This document shows positions 26,752-35,734 of a stretch of 64,000 bases of DNA, one piece after another. The position numbers and the translations under genes were made by a program. Source of the stretch: CAWJPY01 sp963844865 (GTDB taxonomy: Bacteria; Acidobacteriota; Thermoanaerobaculia; Thermoanaerobaculales; Sulfomarinibacteraceae); assembly GCA_963844865.1 (NCBI GenBank), contig CAWJPY010000005.1:310001-374000 (forward strand). The letters run 5' to 3'. Position 1 is the stretch's first letter; each line of letters opens with the position of its first letter. A model generated the notes under the pieces. It was given only the letters and a program-made list of their open reading frames with translations. It searched no databases and was not told where the DNA came from.

Positions 26752-27639
26752 TCAGCCGCTCACCCTGATCACGACCGCGGCCACCGCCAGCCACAGCAGG
26801 ACGCACAGCAGGAGTGGGCGATCGGTGGCCACCACCTGGGTGGGGCTGCCCCCGAGCTCATGCCGGTGCAGCAAGTAGAGGTAGCGGAGGAGCCCGTACA
26901 GGACCACCGGCACCGTGAACATCAGGCCGTCCGAGCCGACCTTGGCCACGGTGTCCGGGGCCACCGTGTAGAGGGTGTAGGCGAGGACGGTGGCTCCGAG
27001 CACGACGCTGATGGCCTGGTCCACCAGGGGCAGGGTGTAGTGGCTGAGCACCATGCGATGATCTCCCGCCCCTTCGCCGAGCAGCACCAGCTCCGCCCGC
27101 CGCTTGCCGAGCGCCAGGTACAGGGCCAGCAGGTAGGCGCAGAGTAGCAGCCAGCGGGACACCGGCACGGAGATGGCCACCGCCCCGCCCACCACCCGCA
27201 GCAAGAAACCCGCGGCGACCACCAACACGTCGATGAACACCAGGTCCTTGAGGACCGCCGAGTAGAGCACGGTCAGACCGAGGTAGCCGAGGAGCACCAG
27301 CGGAAAGACCGGGCCGAGGGCGACGGCCGCCGCGAAGGCCAGGGCGGTGAGGGTGGCCGCCGCGGCGAGAGCCCAGGAGACCCGCAGCTGGCCCGAGGCG
27401 ATGGGGCGCAGCCGCTTGGTGGGATGTCTCCGGTCGGCCTCCCGATCCAGGACGTCGTTGATCAGGTAGGTCGCGGAGGATGCCGCGCAGAAGGCCGCCA
27501 CCGCCAGCACGCACCTGACCCAGGCGGCGCCGTCGTCCATCTTCCCCGAAAACACGATGGGCGCCAAAACGAAGCCGTTCTTCAGCCATTGTTCCGGACG
27601 CAGGCTGCGTCCGAGGGCGAACATGGGTGTGGCTGCCAC
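26752..27639 (-). CDS. UbiA-family prenyltransferase (decaprenyl-phosphate phosphoribosyltransferase-like)
   Basis: 295-residue integral membrane protein with about eight helices. The first Asp-rich motif is in TYLINDVLDREADRRHPTKR (residues 58-77), the pattern seen in decaprenyl-phosphate phosphoribosyltransferase (UbiA/Rv3806c) relatives rather than in ubiquinone or menaquinone prenyltransferases. The N-terminus RSLRPEQWLKNGFV and the later LGKRRAELVLLGEG also fit. These enzymes attach phosphoribose to polyprenyl phosphate, the first step toward lipid-linked pentoses; the product in this organism is inferred only. ATG 27639 or the Met six codons in could be the start. Confidence 0.87.
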   Translation of the reverse strand: MAATPMFALGRSLRPEQWLKNGFVLAPIVFSGKMDDGAAWVRCVLAVAAFCAASSATYLINDVLDREADRRHPTKRLRPIASGQLRVSWALAAAATLTALAFAAAVALGPVFPLVLLGYLGLTVLYSAVLKDLVFIDVLVVAAGFLLRVVGGAVAISVPVSRWLLLCAYLLALYLALGKRRAELVLLGEGAGDHRMVLSHYTLPLVDQAISVVLGATVLAYTLYTVAPDTVAKVGSDGLMFTVPVVLYGLLRYLYLLHRHELGGSPTQVVATDRPLLLCVLLWLAVAAVVIRVSG

Positions 27640-27791
27640 CTGTCCATTGTACGGAGGATTGTCGGGTTCTTCTGCGGAGACGATGCCGGGGTCCCGGCCG
27701 CCGACGACCCCCGTCGTCCCTGATCGCGGTCACCGACCCGGGGTCGCCGGGTTGTTTCCAGCGGCCGCAGGATCCACTACCCTGGGCGACC

Positions 27792-28676
27792 ATGAAGCGC
27801 ATCGGGCTGATGGTGGCGGCATCTGTGGTCACGACCCTCCTCGCTGCTGCCGGTCCCGCGAAGGCCCAGGAGGTCGGAGGCGGCGAACCGCAACCGTGGG
27901 TGCGGACGCTGGCCCCTTCCAGCCACTTCTACCCCCTCTACCTGGCCGACCCGCGGCGCGCGCAGTCGGCCCTCCTGCTCATGGAGCCCCTCTCCACCGA
28001 CGTCCCGGAGTCGGACGCGCTCCGCTTCGCCATCCGCCTCGGCGGCCGCTTTCCCATCCTGAGGGTCCACCCCGCCGGCGAGCCCGACCGCGGCTGGCAG
28101 CTCGACTTCCTGGGTGGCTTCCTGGGCCAGTTCGACTCCCACCACAGCCTCGACAACATCGGGTGGGACGGGCTCTACGGGCTGCTGGCCACCTACAAGC
28201 CTCGGCCGACTCTGGGATTTCGCTTCGGGGTGCTCCACGACTCGGCTCACGTCGGCGACGAGTACGAGGAGCGGACGGGGCGGCGGCGCCTCGGCTACAC
28301 CCGGGAGGAGCTGGTGGCGGGCGCCGCCTGGCAGGTCGACCACGCCTGGCTCATTTACGGTGAGGTGGGCCACATGTACAACGAGGTGAAGCCCTTTCAA
28401 GAGCCCCTGCGGCTCCAGGCGGGCGCCCAGTACGAGAGCGGCGCCAGCCCATTCGGCCCGCGGCGCCCCTGGTACGCCGCCATCGACCTCACATCCTTCG
28501 AGGAGAACGACTGGCGGATCACGGTGACTGCTCAGCTCGGCGTGATGGTGCCGGTGGGCGACGGGGACAACCGCTACCGGTTCGCCCTGGAGGTGGGCGA
28601 CGGGCGCTCCGAGCTGGGTGAGTTCTTCTTCTATGACGACACCTACGTCGCCCTCGGCTGGTACTTCGACTTCTGA
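27792..28676 (+). CDS. DUF1207-like outer-membrane protein
   Basis: 294-residue exported protein. It has a signal peptide (MKRIGLMVAASVVTTLLAAA, cleavage after AKA near residue 25). The mature part begins HFYPLYLADPRRAQSAL, the pattern I associate with DUF1207, and continues as alternating strands (GWQLDFLGGFLGQFD, LGFRFGVLHDSAHVGDEY, VALGWYFDF at the end) as in a small outer-membrane beta-barrel. The terminal aromatic residue favours outer-membrane insertion. The function of the family is unknown. ATG 27792 starts the signal peptide. Confidence 0.8.
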   Translation: MKRIGLMVAASVVTTLLAAAGPAKAQEVGGGEPQPWVRTLAPSSHFYPLYLADPRRAQSALLLMEPLSTDVPESDALRFAIRLGGRFPILRVHPAGEPDRGWQLDFLGGFLGQFDSHHSLDNIGWDGLYGLLATYKPRPTLGFRFGVLHDSAHVGDEYEERTGRRRLGYTREELVAGAAWQVDHAWLIYGEVGHMYNEVKPFQEPLRLQAGAQYESGASPFGPRRPWYAAIDLTSFEENDWRITVTAQLGVMVPVGDGDNRYRFALEVGDGRSELGEFFFYDDTYVALGWYFDF

Positions 28677-28772
28677 CGCCAGGGCGCCGGCCCGGCCGCG
28701 TCGCGGAATGCGGCGGGAGGGGCCCTGTTGTTACCCTGACCGGAACGTCCGCACCCGGAAAGGAACCATGCC

Positions 28773-29606
28773 ATGCCCAGCCACGCCTCGACCCTGCCCG
28801 TCATTCTGCTGACCGGACTCCTCGGCGCCTGTGGAGGGGTGCCCCCGACGACGACCACGAAGGCCGAGGGACCGACCCCGGTGCAGTACACCGAGCAGAA
28901 GACCGAGTCCTCGGCCGGCGACTGCAGCCAGCCGGAGGGGCACTGCGCGCAGATCTCGATCCGCTACCAGCAGGCGGTGAGCGGCGGCACCGACGCCGTG
29001 TGCGAGTCCGTGGACCTCCTCGCCCGCCACCAGCTCGTGTCCTGGATGCGTGCACGCCTGCCCGAGGGCCAACGTGCGCCCACCGATCTCCCGGCCCTGG
29101 CCGACGCCTGGCTCGCCACCTACCGCGCCTTCATCGCCGACAACCCGGGCTCCGTGCAGCGCTGGTCGCTGGACGCGGCCTGCACGGTGCCCTACAACAC
29201 CCCGGTGGTGACCACCATCGACTGCCGGATCCAGGAGGACAGCGGCGGCGCCCACCCGAACTCCCGGCGACGCCTGGCCTCCTTTGCGGTGTCCTCGGGC
29301 GAGCTGCTAGCGCCCGCCGACGTGGTGACGGACACCCAGCGCCTCGATCAGCTCGCGGAGAAAGCGTTCCGGACCCAGCGAGGGCTGCAGCCGGGAGAGG
29401 ACCTCGCGGCCGCGGGCTTCACCTTCCCCGACGACACCTTCGCCCTCACCGACAACTTCGGGGCCACCCCGGAAGGGCTCCTCTTCCACTGGGACGCCAC
29501 CCAGATCGCCCCCTACGCCGAGGGGCCCACCAACGTCCTGGTGCCGGCCCAGGAGCTCGAGGGCATGACCGCCATGGACCTGTGGCCCGCGGAGAAGCCG
29601 CAGTAG
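28773..29606 (+). CDS. DUF3298-domain lipoprotein (RsiV-like)
   Basis: 277-residue putative lipoprotein: signal peptide with lipobox LLGAC (Cys20), then a low-complexity Thr-rich linker (PTTTTKAEG). A DUF4163/DUF3298-type region follows (residues about 55-270), including AHPNSRRRLASFAVSSGELL, FALTDNFGATPEGLLFHWD and IAPYAEGPTNVLVPAQEL. That domain pair occurs in RsiV, an anti-sigma factor that binds lysozyme, and in many uncharacterised envelope proteins. Four cysteines in the first half (CSQPEGHC and two later) could form disulfides. A GGAAAGGAA ribosome binding site precedes ATG 28773. Confidence 0.82.
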   Translation: MPSHASTLPVILLTGLLGACGGVPPTTTTKAEGPTPVQYTEQKTESSAGDCSQPEGHCAQISIRYQQAVSGGTDAVCESVDLLARHQLVSWMRARLPEGQRAPTDLPALADAWLATYRAFIADNPGSVQRWSLDAACTVPYNTPVVTTIDCRIQEDSGGAHPNSRRRLASFAVSSGELLAPADVVTDTQRLDQLAEKAFRTQRGLQPGEDLAAAGFTFPDDTFALTDNFGATPEGLLFHWDATQIAPYAEGPTNVLVPAQELEGMTAMDLWPAEKPQ

Positions 29607-29667
29607 CACCGACTTCCCGGCGCCGGCGCGGGGGCAGCGCTCCGCACCGCGGCCCCGTCTCGGCCGG

Positions 29668-30237
29668 TCACGGGCCCGCGAGCAGGTGGCCCCAGAGAAT
29701 GCGGCAGCCGATGAGGATGAGGACCAGGCCGCCCGCCACCCCCGCCCAGCGGCCGACGCGAGACCCGAGCCGGCGGCCGATGGCCACGCCCAGCAGGGAC
29801 AGCGCCGCGGCAACCGCGCCGATGACGACGGCGGCGCTCCAGATCCGGACCCCGAGAGCCGCGAAGCTCATGCCCACGGCCAAGGCGTCGATGCTGGTGG
29901 CCACCGACAGCATGACCAGCGACCAGCCCCGGGTCGGATCGGACCGGAGCCCGCGCTCCTCCTTGCTGCGGCGGCTGGCCAGGAGCATCCGGCCGCCCAC
30001 GAAGACCAGGAGCCCGAAGGCCACCCAGTGGTCCCAGGCCTGGACCCTGCGAACGACGGTCTGCCCTGCCAGCCAGCCGATGACCGGCATCAGGGCCTGG
30101 AACAGCCCGAAGTGCCACGACAGACGGAAGGTCTGGCGGGCGTCGGGCCGACCCAGCCCGACGCTGATCGCGGTGGCGGCGGCGAAGGCGTCCATGGCCA
30201 GCCCGATCGCGATGCCGAGAAGCGTCCATCCGTTCAT
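29668..30237 (-). CDS. mntP: Manganese efflux pump MntP
   Basis: 189-residue membrane protein of the MntP (YebN) family, which exports Mn2+ to limit manganese toxicity. Six membrane helices are visible. The two repeated Asp signatures are GLAMDAFAAATAISVGLG (helix 1) and VATSIDALAVGMSFAALG (helix 4). Length is normal. ATG 30237 is the start. In some bacteria mntP sits behind a yybP-ykoY riboswitch; the 80-base divergent spacer to mutA is too short for one here. Confidence 0.95.
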   Translation of the reverse strand: MNGWTLLGIAIGLAMDAFAAATAISVGLGRPDARQTFRLSWHFGLFQALMPVIGWLAGQTVVRRVQAWDHWVAFGLLVFVGGRMLLASRRSKEERGLRSDPTRGWSLVMLSVATSIDALAVGMSFAALGVRIWSAAVVIGAVAAALSLLGVAIGRRLGSRVGRWAGVAGGLVLILIGCRILWGHLLAGP

Positions 30238-30317
30238 GGCTCGTCCACGACAGACGATGGTAGCGCGCCCGGCCCGGACCCGACCCCAGGCGACGGCCGA
30301 GCCCGGTTCACGGTAGG

Positions 30318-32381
30318 ATGCCGGCCATGGGCAGCCATCGGACCCTGGATCGCGACCTCGCCATCGCCCGGCACTTCCCACCGCCGGAGCTCGAGCGGTG
30401 GCGACAGGCCGCCGAGGCGTCCCTGGGCGGTCGCCCGCTGGAGTCGTTGCGCTCCACGACCCCCGGCGGTCTCCTGGTCGAGCCCCTGTACTGCGAGGCC
30501 GATCGCCCCGACAGGGCCCTCGAGCCCACGCTTCCCGGAGAGGGATGGCAGGCCTGCCAGCTCCTCCAGGACGCCGACCCGGCGGTTGTCGGCCGTCGCA
30601 TCGCCGACGCCGGGAGGCTCGGGATCGAGGTGGTGTGGGCGGGCCTCGACCGGACCCTTCGCAGCGGCGACCGGACCGCTCCCCCGGGCGGGCTGCTCCT
30701 GGACGACACCGGAGCCGCCGCACACCTCGTCGAGGCCCTTCCCGATCCCGGCGTCCGCCTGATCCTGGACGGCGGCGGTGCGGCACTTCCTCTCGCGGCG
30801 GCCTTCGCCTCGGCGAGCTCGCCGGAGGCGCCGTGGCGGCCCCTGGTGGCGATCCACCACGACCCCCTGGGAGCGCTGGCCGCCGATGGCGCCCTGCCCT
30901 TCACCCTCGACCGCTCCCTCGCGTTGCTCGCGGACCTGGCGCGCTTCGCGGGCCGCAGCGCGCCCGACCTGCGCACCATCGCGGTCTCCACCCTGCCCTA
31001 CGCCGCCGCCGGGGCCACCGCGGCACAGGAGCTCGCCTACCTGCTGGCCACCGGGGTCGAGTACCTGCGCGCCCTGACAGCAGCCGGCCTCGGTACGGCC
31101 GCCGCCTGCCGACAGCTCACCTTCGTGGTCGCGGTGGGACGCGACCTCTTCGAGGGGCAGGCCAAGCTGCGCGCCGCCCGTCGCCTGTGGAGTCGGGTGG
31201 TGGAGGCGTGCGGCGCCGCCCAGGAGACGCCCGGCATGGTGCTCCACGCCGTCACCTCGCGCCGGGTCCTGACCCTGCGAGACCGGTGGAGCAACGTCCT
31301 GCGCGCCACCGTCGGCGCGTTCGCGGCGGTGACCGGCGGTGCCGACCTCGTCACCATCCTGCCCTTCGACGCCGCCTGCGGCTCGCCCTCCGACGAGGCG
31401 GTGCGCCTGGCGGCCCTCACCCACGCCATCCTGCGCGAGGAGGCCGGCCTGGACCGGGTGGCCGATCCCGCGGCCGGCAGCTTCTACCTCGAGCGGCTCA
31501 CGGACGAGCTCGCCCGCGCCGCCTGGACCCGCTTCCAGCGCCTGGAGGAGGCCGGGGGCATGGCCCGGGCCCTCGTGGACGGCGCCGTCCACTCCGAGGT
31601 GGAGGCGGCGGCGGCGCGACGCCGCGACGCCGTCGCCCACGGGCGCGCGCCCATCACCGGCGTGAGCTCCTTCCCCGACCTGGGTGAGGAGCCCCCGCCC
31701 CGGGCAGCGCCGGAGGCGCGGCCCACGACCCGCGCCGCGCGCCCGCCCGGCGGGAGCGGACCGGTCGCGGAGCTGGAGCGCCTCGCCGAGGCCGCGGCCA
31801 TGCCCGGCGACGGCTCGGTCACCGCCGCCGCCATCGAGGCGTTCCGGGCCGGTGCGACACTGGCGGAGGTGACCATGGCCCTGGGGGACGATCGACCCCG
31901 CGCACACGTCGAGCCCCTCCGCCAGGGCCGGGACGCCGAGCCCTTCGAGGCGCTCCGCGACGCCGCCGACGGGTTCAACCACCATCACGGCCACCGCCCC
32001 CGAGCCTTCCTGGCGGCCATGGGCCCACCGGCCGAGCACCGCCGAGCCGCCACCCTCGCCGCCAACCTTCTGGCCGCGGGCGGCATCGAGGCGTCCTCCC
32101 GGCACGACGACCCCACGGTGGACCAGACCGTGGACGCGTTTGCCGCCAGCGGCGCCCCGATTGCCGTCATCTGCACGGCACGGAAACGTCAGGCCGAGGT
32201 CGTGCCGGCCCTGGCGCGGGCGCTCAAGGAGAAGGGCGCCGACCGAGTGCTGGTCGCGGCCGGGCCCGCCGAGCTGCCGCAGGACTGGCGCCACGCCGGG
32301 GTGGACGCCGTGCTCTCAGAGGAAGGCGACCTGGTCGCGCTCCTGGGTGAGCTCCTGGAGGTGGCGGGGGTGCCGCGATGA
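30318..32381 (+). CDS. mutA: Methylmalonyl-CoA mutase, small (beta) subunit
   Basis: 687-residue non-catalytic partner of the heterodimeric B12 enzyme that interconverts methylmalonyl-CoA and succinyl-CoA. The TIM-barrel part is recognisable from LLVEPLYCEADRPD (near residue 52), AAGATAAQELAYLLATGVEY and DPAAGSFYLERLTDELA. The C-terminal region has a B12-binding fold (FLAAMGPPAEHRRAATLAAN) but lacks the DxHxxG cobalt-ligand loop, as expected for the small subunit. ATG 30318 is the longest start; ATG 30327 is possible. Its TGA overlaps the ATG of mutB (ATGA). Confidence 0.92.
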   Translation: MPAMGSHRTLDRDLAIARHFPPPELERWRQAAEASLGGRPLESLRSTTPGGLLVEPLYCEADRPDRALEPTLPGEGWQACQLLQDADPAVVGRRIADAGRLGIEVVWAGLDRTLRSGDRTAPPGGLLLDDTGAAAHLVEALPDPGVRLILDGGGAALPLAAAFASASSPEAPWRPLVAIHHDPLGALAADGALPFTLDRSLALLADLARFAGRSAPDLRTIAVSTLPYAAAGATAAQELAYLLATGVEYLRALTAAGLGTAAACRQLTFVVAVGRDLFEGQAKLRAARRLWSRVVEACGAAQETPGMVLHAVTSRRVLTLRDRWSNVLRATVGAFAAVTGGADLVTILPFDAACGSPSDEAVRLAALTHAILREEAGLDRVADPAAGSFYLERLTDELARAAWTRFQRLEEAGGMARALVDGAVHSEVEAAAARRRDAVAHGRAPITGVSSFPDLGEEPPPRAAPEARPTTRAARPPGGSGPVAELERLAEAAAMPGDGSVTAAAIEAFRAGATLAEVTMALGDDRPRAHVEPLRQGRDAEPFEALRDAADGFNHHHGHRPRAFLAAMGPPAEHRRAATLAANLLAAGGIEASSRHDDPTVDQTVDAFAASGAPIAVICTARKRQAEVVPALARALKEKGADRVLVAAGPAELPQDWRHAGVDAVLSEEGDLVALLGELLEVAGVPR

Positions 32382-34561
32382 GCCGGGCACGGATCCCCGA
32401 CTTCTCCGCGATCCCCCTGACGGCGGACGAGCCCCCCTTCTCGGTCCCGCCCGCGCCCGACGGCGGGACGTGGGCGACGCCGGAGGGGATCCCGGTGCCC
32501 CCACGCTACGCCCCTGCGGACCTGGAGCCGGTGGAGCACCTGGGCTCGTTGCCCGGCATCCCCCCCTATGTGCGCGGCCCCTACCCCACCATGTACGTGG
32601 CCCGCCCGTGGACCGTCCGCCAGTACTCGGGCTTCTCCACGGCCGAGGAGTCCAACGCCTTCTACCGCCGCAACCTGGCCGCGGGTCAGAGGGGTCTGTC
32701 CATCGCCTTCGACCTGCCCACACACCGCGGTTACGACTCCGACGACGAGCGGGCGCGGGGCGACGTGGGCATGGCGGGAGTGGCCGTGGACTCCATCCTC
32801 GACATGCGGATCCTGCTGGACGGCATCCCCCTGGATCGGGTGTCCGTGTCCATGACCATGAACGGCGCCGTCCTGCCCGTGATGGCGCTCTACATCGTCG
32901 CCGCCGAGGAGCAGGGCGTGGCGCCGGAGGCGCTCACCGGCACCATTCAGAACGACATCCTCAAGGAGTTCGCGGTCCGCAACACCTACATCTACCCGCC
33001 GGAGCCCTCTCTGGGCATCGTGGCCGACATCTTCCGCTACACCACCCGGCACATGCCGCGCTTCAACTCCATCTCGGTCTCCGGCTATCACATGCAGGAG
33101 GCGGGAGCGACCCTCGACCTGGAGCTCGGCTACACCCTGGCCGACGGCATCGAGTACCTGCGCACCGGCGTGGGCGCCGGCCTCGACATCGACGGCTTCG
33201 CGCCCCGCGTCTCGTTCTTCTTCGCGGTGGGCATGAGCTTCCTGCTTGAGGTGGCCAAGCTGCGGGCGGCGCGCCTGCTGTGGGCCGAGATCGTGCGCTC
33301 CTTCGGCGCCTCGGACCCGCGTTCTCTGGCGCTGCGCACGCACTGCCAGACCTCGGGCTGGAGCCTCACCGCCCAGGACCCCTTCAACAACATCGTGCGC
33401 ACCGCGGTAGAGGCTCTCGCCGCCGCGTCCGGTGGCACCCAGTCCCTGCACACCAACTCCCTGGACGAGGCCCTGGCCTTGCCCTCGGACTTCTCGGCGC
33501 GGATCGCCCGCAACACCCAGCTCCAGCTCCAGGAGGAGGCGGGCCTGTGCCGGACCGCCGACCCCTGGGGCGGCTCCTGGGCCATAGAGCGCCTCACCCA
33601 CGACCTGGCCCACCGCGCCTGGACCCACATCCGCGAGGTGGAGGAGCTGGGGGGCATGGCCCGGGCCATCGCCGGCGGTCTGCCCAAGCTGCGCATCGAG
33701 GAGGCGGCGGCCCGGGCGCAGGCCCGCATCGACTCCGGGCGCCAGACCATCGTCGGCGTCAACCGCTACCGGCCCACCGAGGAGCGGCCCCTGAAGATCC
33801 TCAAGGTGGACAACAGCGCCGTCCTGGCGGCGCAGCTCGGGCGGCTCGAGCAGCTCCGGGGCGAGCGCGACGAGGGCGACCTCCGGCGCGCGCTGGATGC
33901 CCTCACCCGCTGCGCCGACACCGGGGAGGGGAACCTCCTGGACCTGTCGGTGGCCGCTGCGCGGGCCAAAGCGACCGTGGGCGAGATGTCGTACGCTCTG
34001 GAGCGGGTGTTCGGCCGTCACCGGGCGACCACCCATACCCTGACCGGAGTCTATGCCGCCGAGCTGGGGGAGCACGTGAACGACGTCGACAGGGCCCGCC
34101 GCATGACCGAAGCCTTCGCCCGGGCCGAGGGGCGGCGGCCGCGCATCCTCATCGCCAAGCTCGGGCAGGACGGCCACGACCGGGGCCAGAAGGTCGTGGC
34201 CACCGCCTTTGCCGACCTCGGGTTCGATGTGGACATCGGCCCCATGTTCACCACCCCGGAGGAGGTGGCCCGCCAGGCGGTGGAGAACGACGTCCACGTG
34301 GTGGGAGTGTCCTCGCTGGCGGCTGGCCACCTGACCCTGGTGCCCGCCCTCGCACGGGCCCTTGAGCGCCACGGTCGCGGCGACATCGTGATCGTGGTCG
34401 GTGGGGTCATCCCTCCGGACGATCACCAGGCCCTCGAGGAGGCCGGCGCGACCGCCATCTTCGGCCCCGGCACGGTGATCATCGAGGCGGCGATCACCCT
34501 CCTCGAGGAGCTGGGCCGCCGCCTGGGTCACGACCTCGCCGAGGACGGCGCGGGGGACTGA
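32378..34561 (+). CDS. mutB: Methylmalonyl-CoA mutase, large (alpha) subunit
   Basis: 727-residue catalytic subunit. The barrel carries TMYVARPWTVRQYSGFSTAE (about residues 68-87), IAFDLPTHRGYDSDD, MTMNGAVLPVMALYI, GTIQNDILKEF and RTHCQTSGWSLTAQDP. The C-terminal B12 domain has the base-off His loop in KLGQDGHDRGQKV followed by GVSSLAAGHLTL and GGVIPPDD. The set is complete and unbroken. It works with MutA in propionate, odd-chain and branched-chain metabolism and is protected by MeaB encoded one base downstream. Confidence 0.97.
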   Translation: MSRARIPDFSAIPLTADEPPFSVPPAPDGGTWATPEGIPVPPRYAPADLEPVEHLGSLPGIPPYVRGPYPTMYVARPWTVRQYSGFSTAEESNAFYRRNLAAGQRGLSIAFDLPTHRGYDSDDERARGDVGMAGVAVDSILDMRILLDGIPLDRVSVSMTMNGAVLPVMALYIVAAEEQGVAPEALTGTIQNDILKEFAVRNTYIYPPEPSLGIVADIFRYTTRHMPRFNSISVSGYHMQEAGATLDLELGYTLADGIEYLRTGVGAGLDIDGFAPRVSFFFAVGMSFLLEVAKLRAARLLWAEIVRSFGASDPRSLALRTHCQTSGWSLTAQDPFNNIVRTAVEALAAASGGTQSLHTNSLDEALALPSDFSARIARNTQLQLQEEAGLCRTADPWGGSWAIERLTHDLAHRAWTHIREVEELGGMARAIAGGLPKLRIEEAAARAQARIDSGRQTIVGVNRYRPTEERPLKILKVDNSAVLAAQLGRLEQLRGERDEGDLRRALDALTRCADTGEGNLLDLSVAAARAKATVGEMSYALERVFGRHRATTHTLTGVYAAELGEHVNDVDRARRMTEAFARAEGRRPRILIAKLGQDGHDRGQKVVATAFADLGFDVDIGPMFTTPEEVARQAVENDVHVVGVSSLAAGHLTLVPALARALERHGRGDIVIVVGGVIPPDDHQALEEAGATAIFGPGTVIIEAAITLLEELGRRLGHDLAEDGAGD

Positions 34562-34562
34562 C

Positions 34563-35570
34563 GTGACGCCCCGACCGAGCGTCGACGACTACCTCGAGGG
34601 GATCCGGGCCCGCGACCGCGCGATCCTCGGCCGGGCCATCACCCTCGTGGAGTCCGATCACCCCGACCACCGTCGCCAGGCCCAGGAGCTGCTGCGAAGG
34701 CTGCTCCCGCAGACCGGGGGCAGCCATCGCATCGGCATCTCCGGCCTGCCCGGCGCCGGCAAGAGCACCTTCATCGAGGCCTTCGGCTGCCGGCGGGTGG
34801 AGGAGGGCCACCGCGTGGCGGTGCTGGCCGTGGACCCCAGCTCGTCGGTGTCGGGGGGGAGCATCCTCGGGGACAAGACCCGCATGGAGCGGCTGGCGGC
34901 GGCGGAGCGCGCCTTCATCCGACCCTCCCCCACCGGCGGCACCCTCGGAGGGGTAGCCCGCAAGACCCGGGAGAGCATGCTGGTGGTGGAAGCCGCGGGC
35001 TTCGACCTCGTCATCGTGGAGACGGTGGGGGTCGGTCAGGCCGAGTCGGTGGTCGCCGAGATGGTGGACTTCTTCCTGCTCCTGACCCTGGCCGGCGGCG
35101 GCGATGAGCTCCAGGGCATCAAGCGGGGCGTCCTCGAGCTCGCCGACGTGGTGGCGGTCAACAAGGCCGACGGCGACAATCTGGCGCCCGCCCAACGCGC
35201 CCGCGCAGAGCTCGAGGCCGCCCTGCGCATCCTCAGACCCGCCGACCCCAACGAGGCGTGGGCGCCCCGGGTGGTCGCATCCAGTGCCCTCACAGGGGGC
35301 GGCCTCGATGAGATCTGGCAGGCCATCGAGGAGCACCACCAGACCCTCTCCGCCTCCGGGGCCCTCGCCGAGAAACGCCTCCGCCAGCGCCTGGACTGGA
35401 TGTGGGCGCTGGTGCAGGAGGGACTCGAGCACGCCCTGCGCGAGCACGCCGGGGTGGCCGCCGCCCTCCCCGCCATCGAGGAGGAGGTCGTCGACGGCCG
35501 TCTCACCCCGGCCCTCGCCGCCGAGCAGATCCTCAGCTTGTTCAGAGGACGCGCGCTTCCCGGGCCCTGA
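34563..35570 (+). CDS. meaB: Methylmalonyl-CoA mutase-associated GTPase MeaB
   Basis: 335-residue G3E-type P-loop GTPase (MeaB/ArgK) that gates cofactor loading and rescues damaged cobalamin in the mutase. Motifs: Walker A GLPGAGKST (residues 61-69), VAVLAVDPSSSVSGGSILGD, switch/GTP-sensing DLVIVETVGVGQAE, and the base-specificity NKAD. A C-terminal dimerisation helix region ends at RGRALPGP. The GTG at 34563 begins right after the mutB stop (one base between), so it is part of the mutA-mutB-meaB operon. Confidence 0.96.
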   Translation: MTPRPSVDDYLEGIRARDRAILGRAITLVESDHPDHRRQAQELLRRLLPQTGGSHRIGISGLPGAGKSTFIEAFGCRRVEEGHRVAVLAVDPSSSVSGGSILGDKTRMERLAAAERAFIRPSPTGGTLGGVARKTRESMLVVEAAGFDLVIVETVGVGQAESVVAEMVDFFLLLTLAGGGDELQGIKRGVLELADVVAVNKADGDNLAPAQRARAELEAALRILRPADPNEAWAPRVVASSALTGGGLDEIWQAIEEHHQTLSASGALAEKRLRQRLDWMWALVQEGLEHALREHAGVAAALPAIEEEVVDGRLTPALAAEQILSLFRGRALPGP

Positions 35571-35734
35571 GGGGCGAACACGCGGCGGCTCTCCTCTCCG
35601 GCAGCGCCGTCGGCCCTGGCGTTCACCACGACCCCGGCACGCCGAAGTCCAGCTCATCCTCGCGTGGGATTTCCCTCCTGCCGCCCCGGCGCCCGGCTCG
35701 GAGACCATTGAGGTCCCGCCGCCGCTCCAACGGG

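Noticed and set aside
30238..30317. Manganese (yybP-ykoY) riboswitch before mntP
   Set aside because: The divergent spacer is only 80 bases, too short for the element plus two promoters, and the conserved core is not seen.
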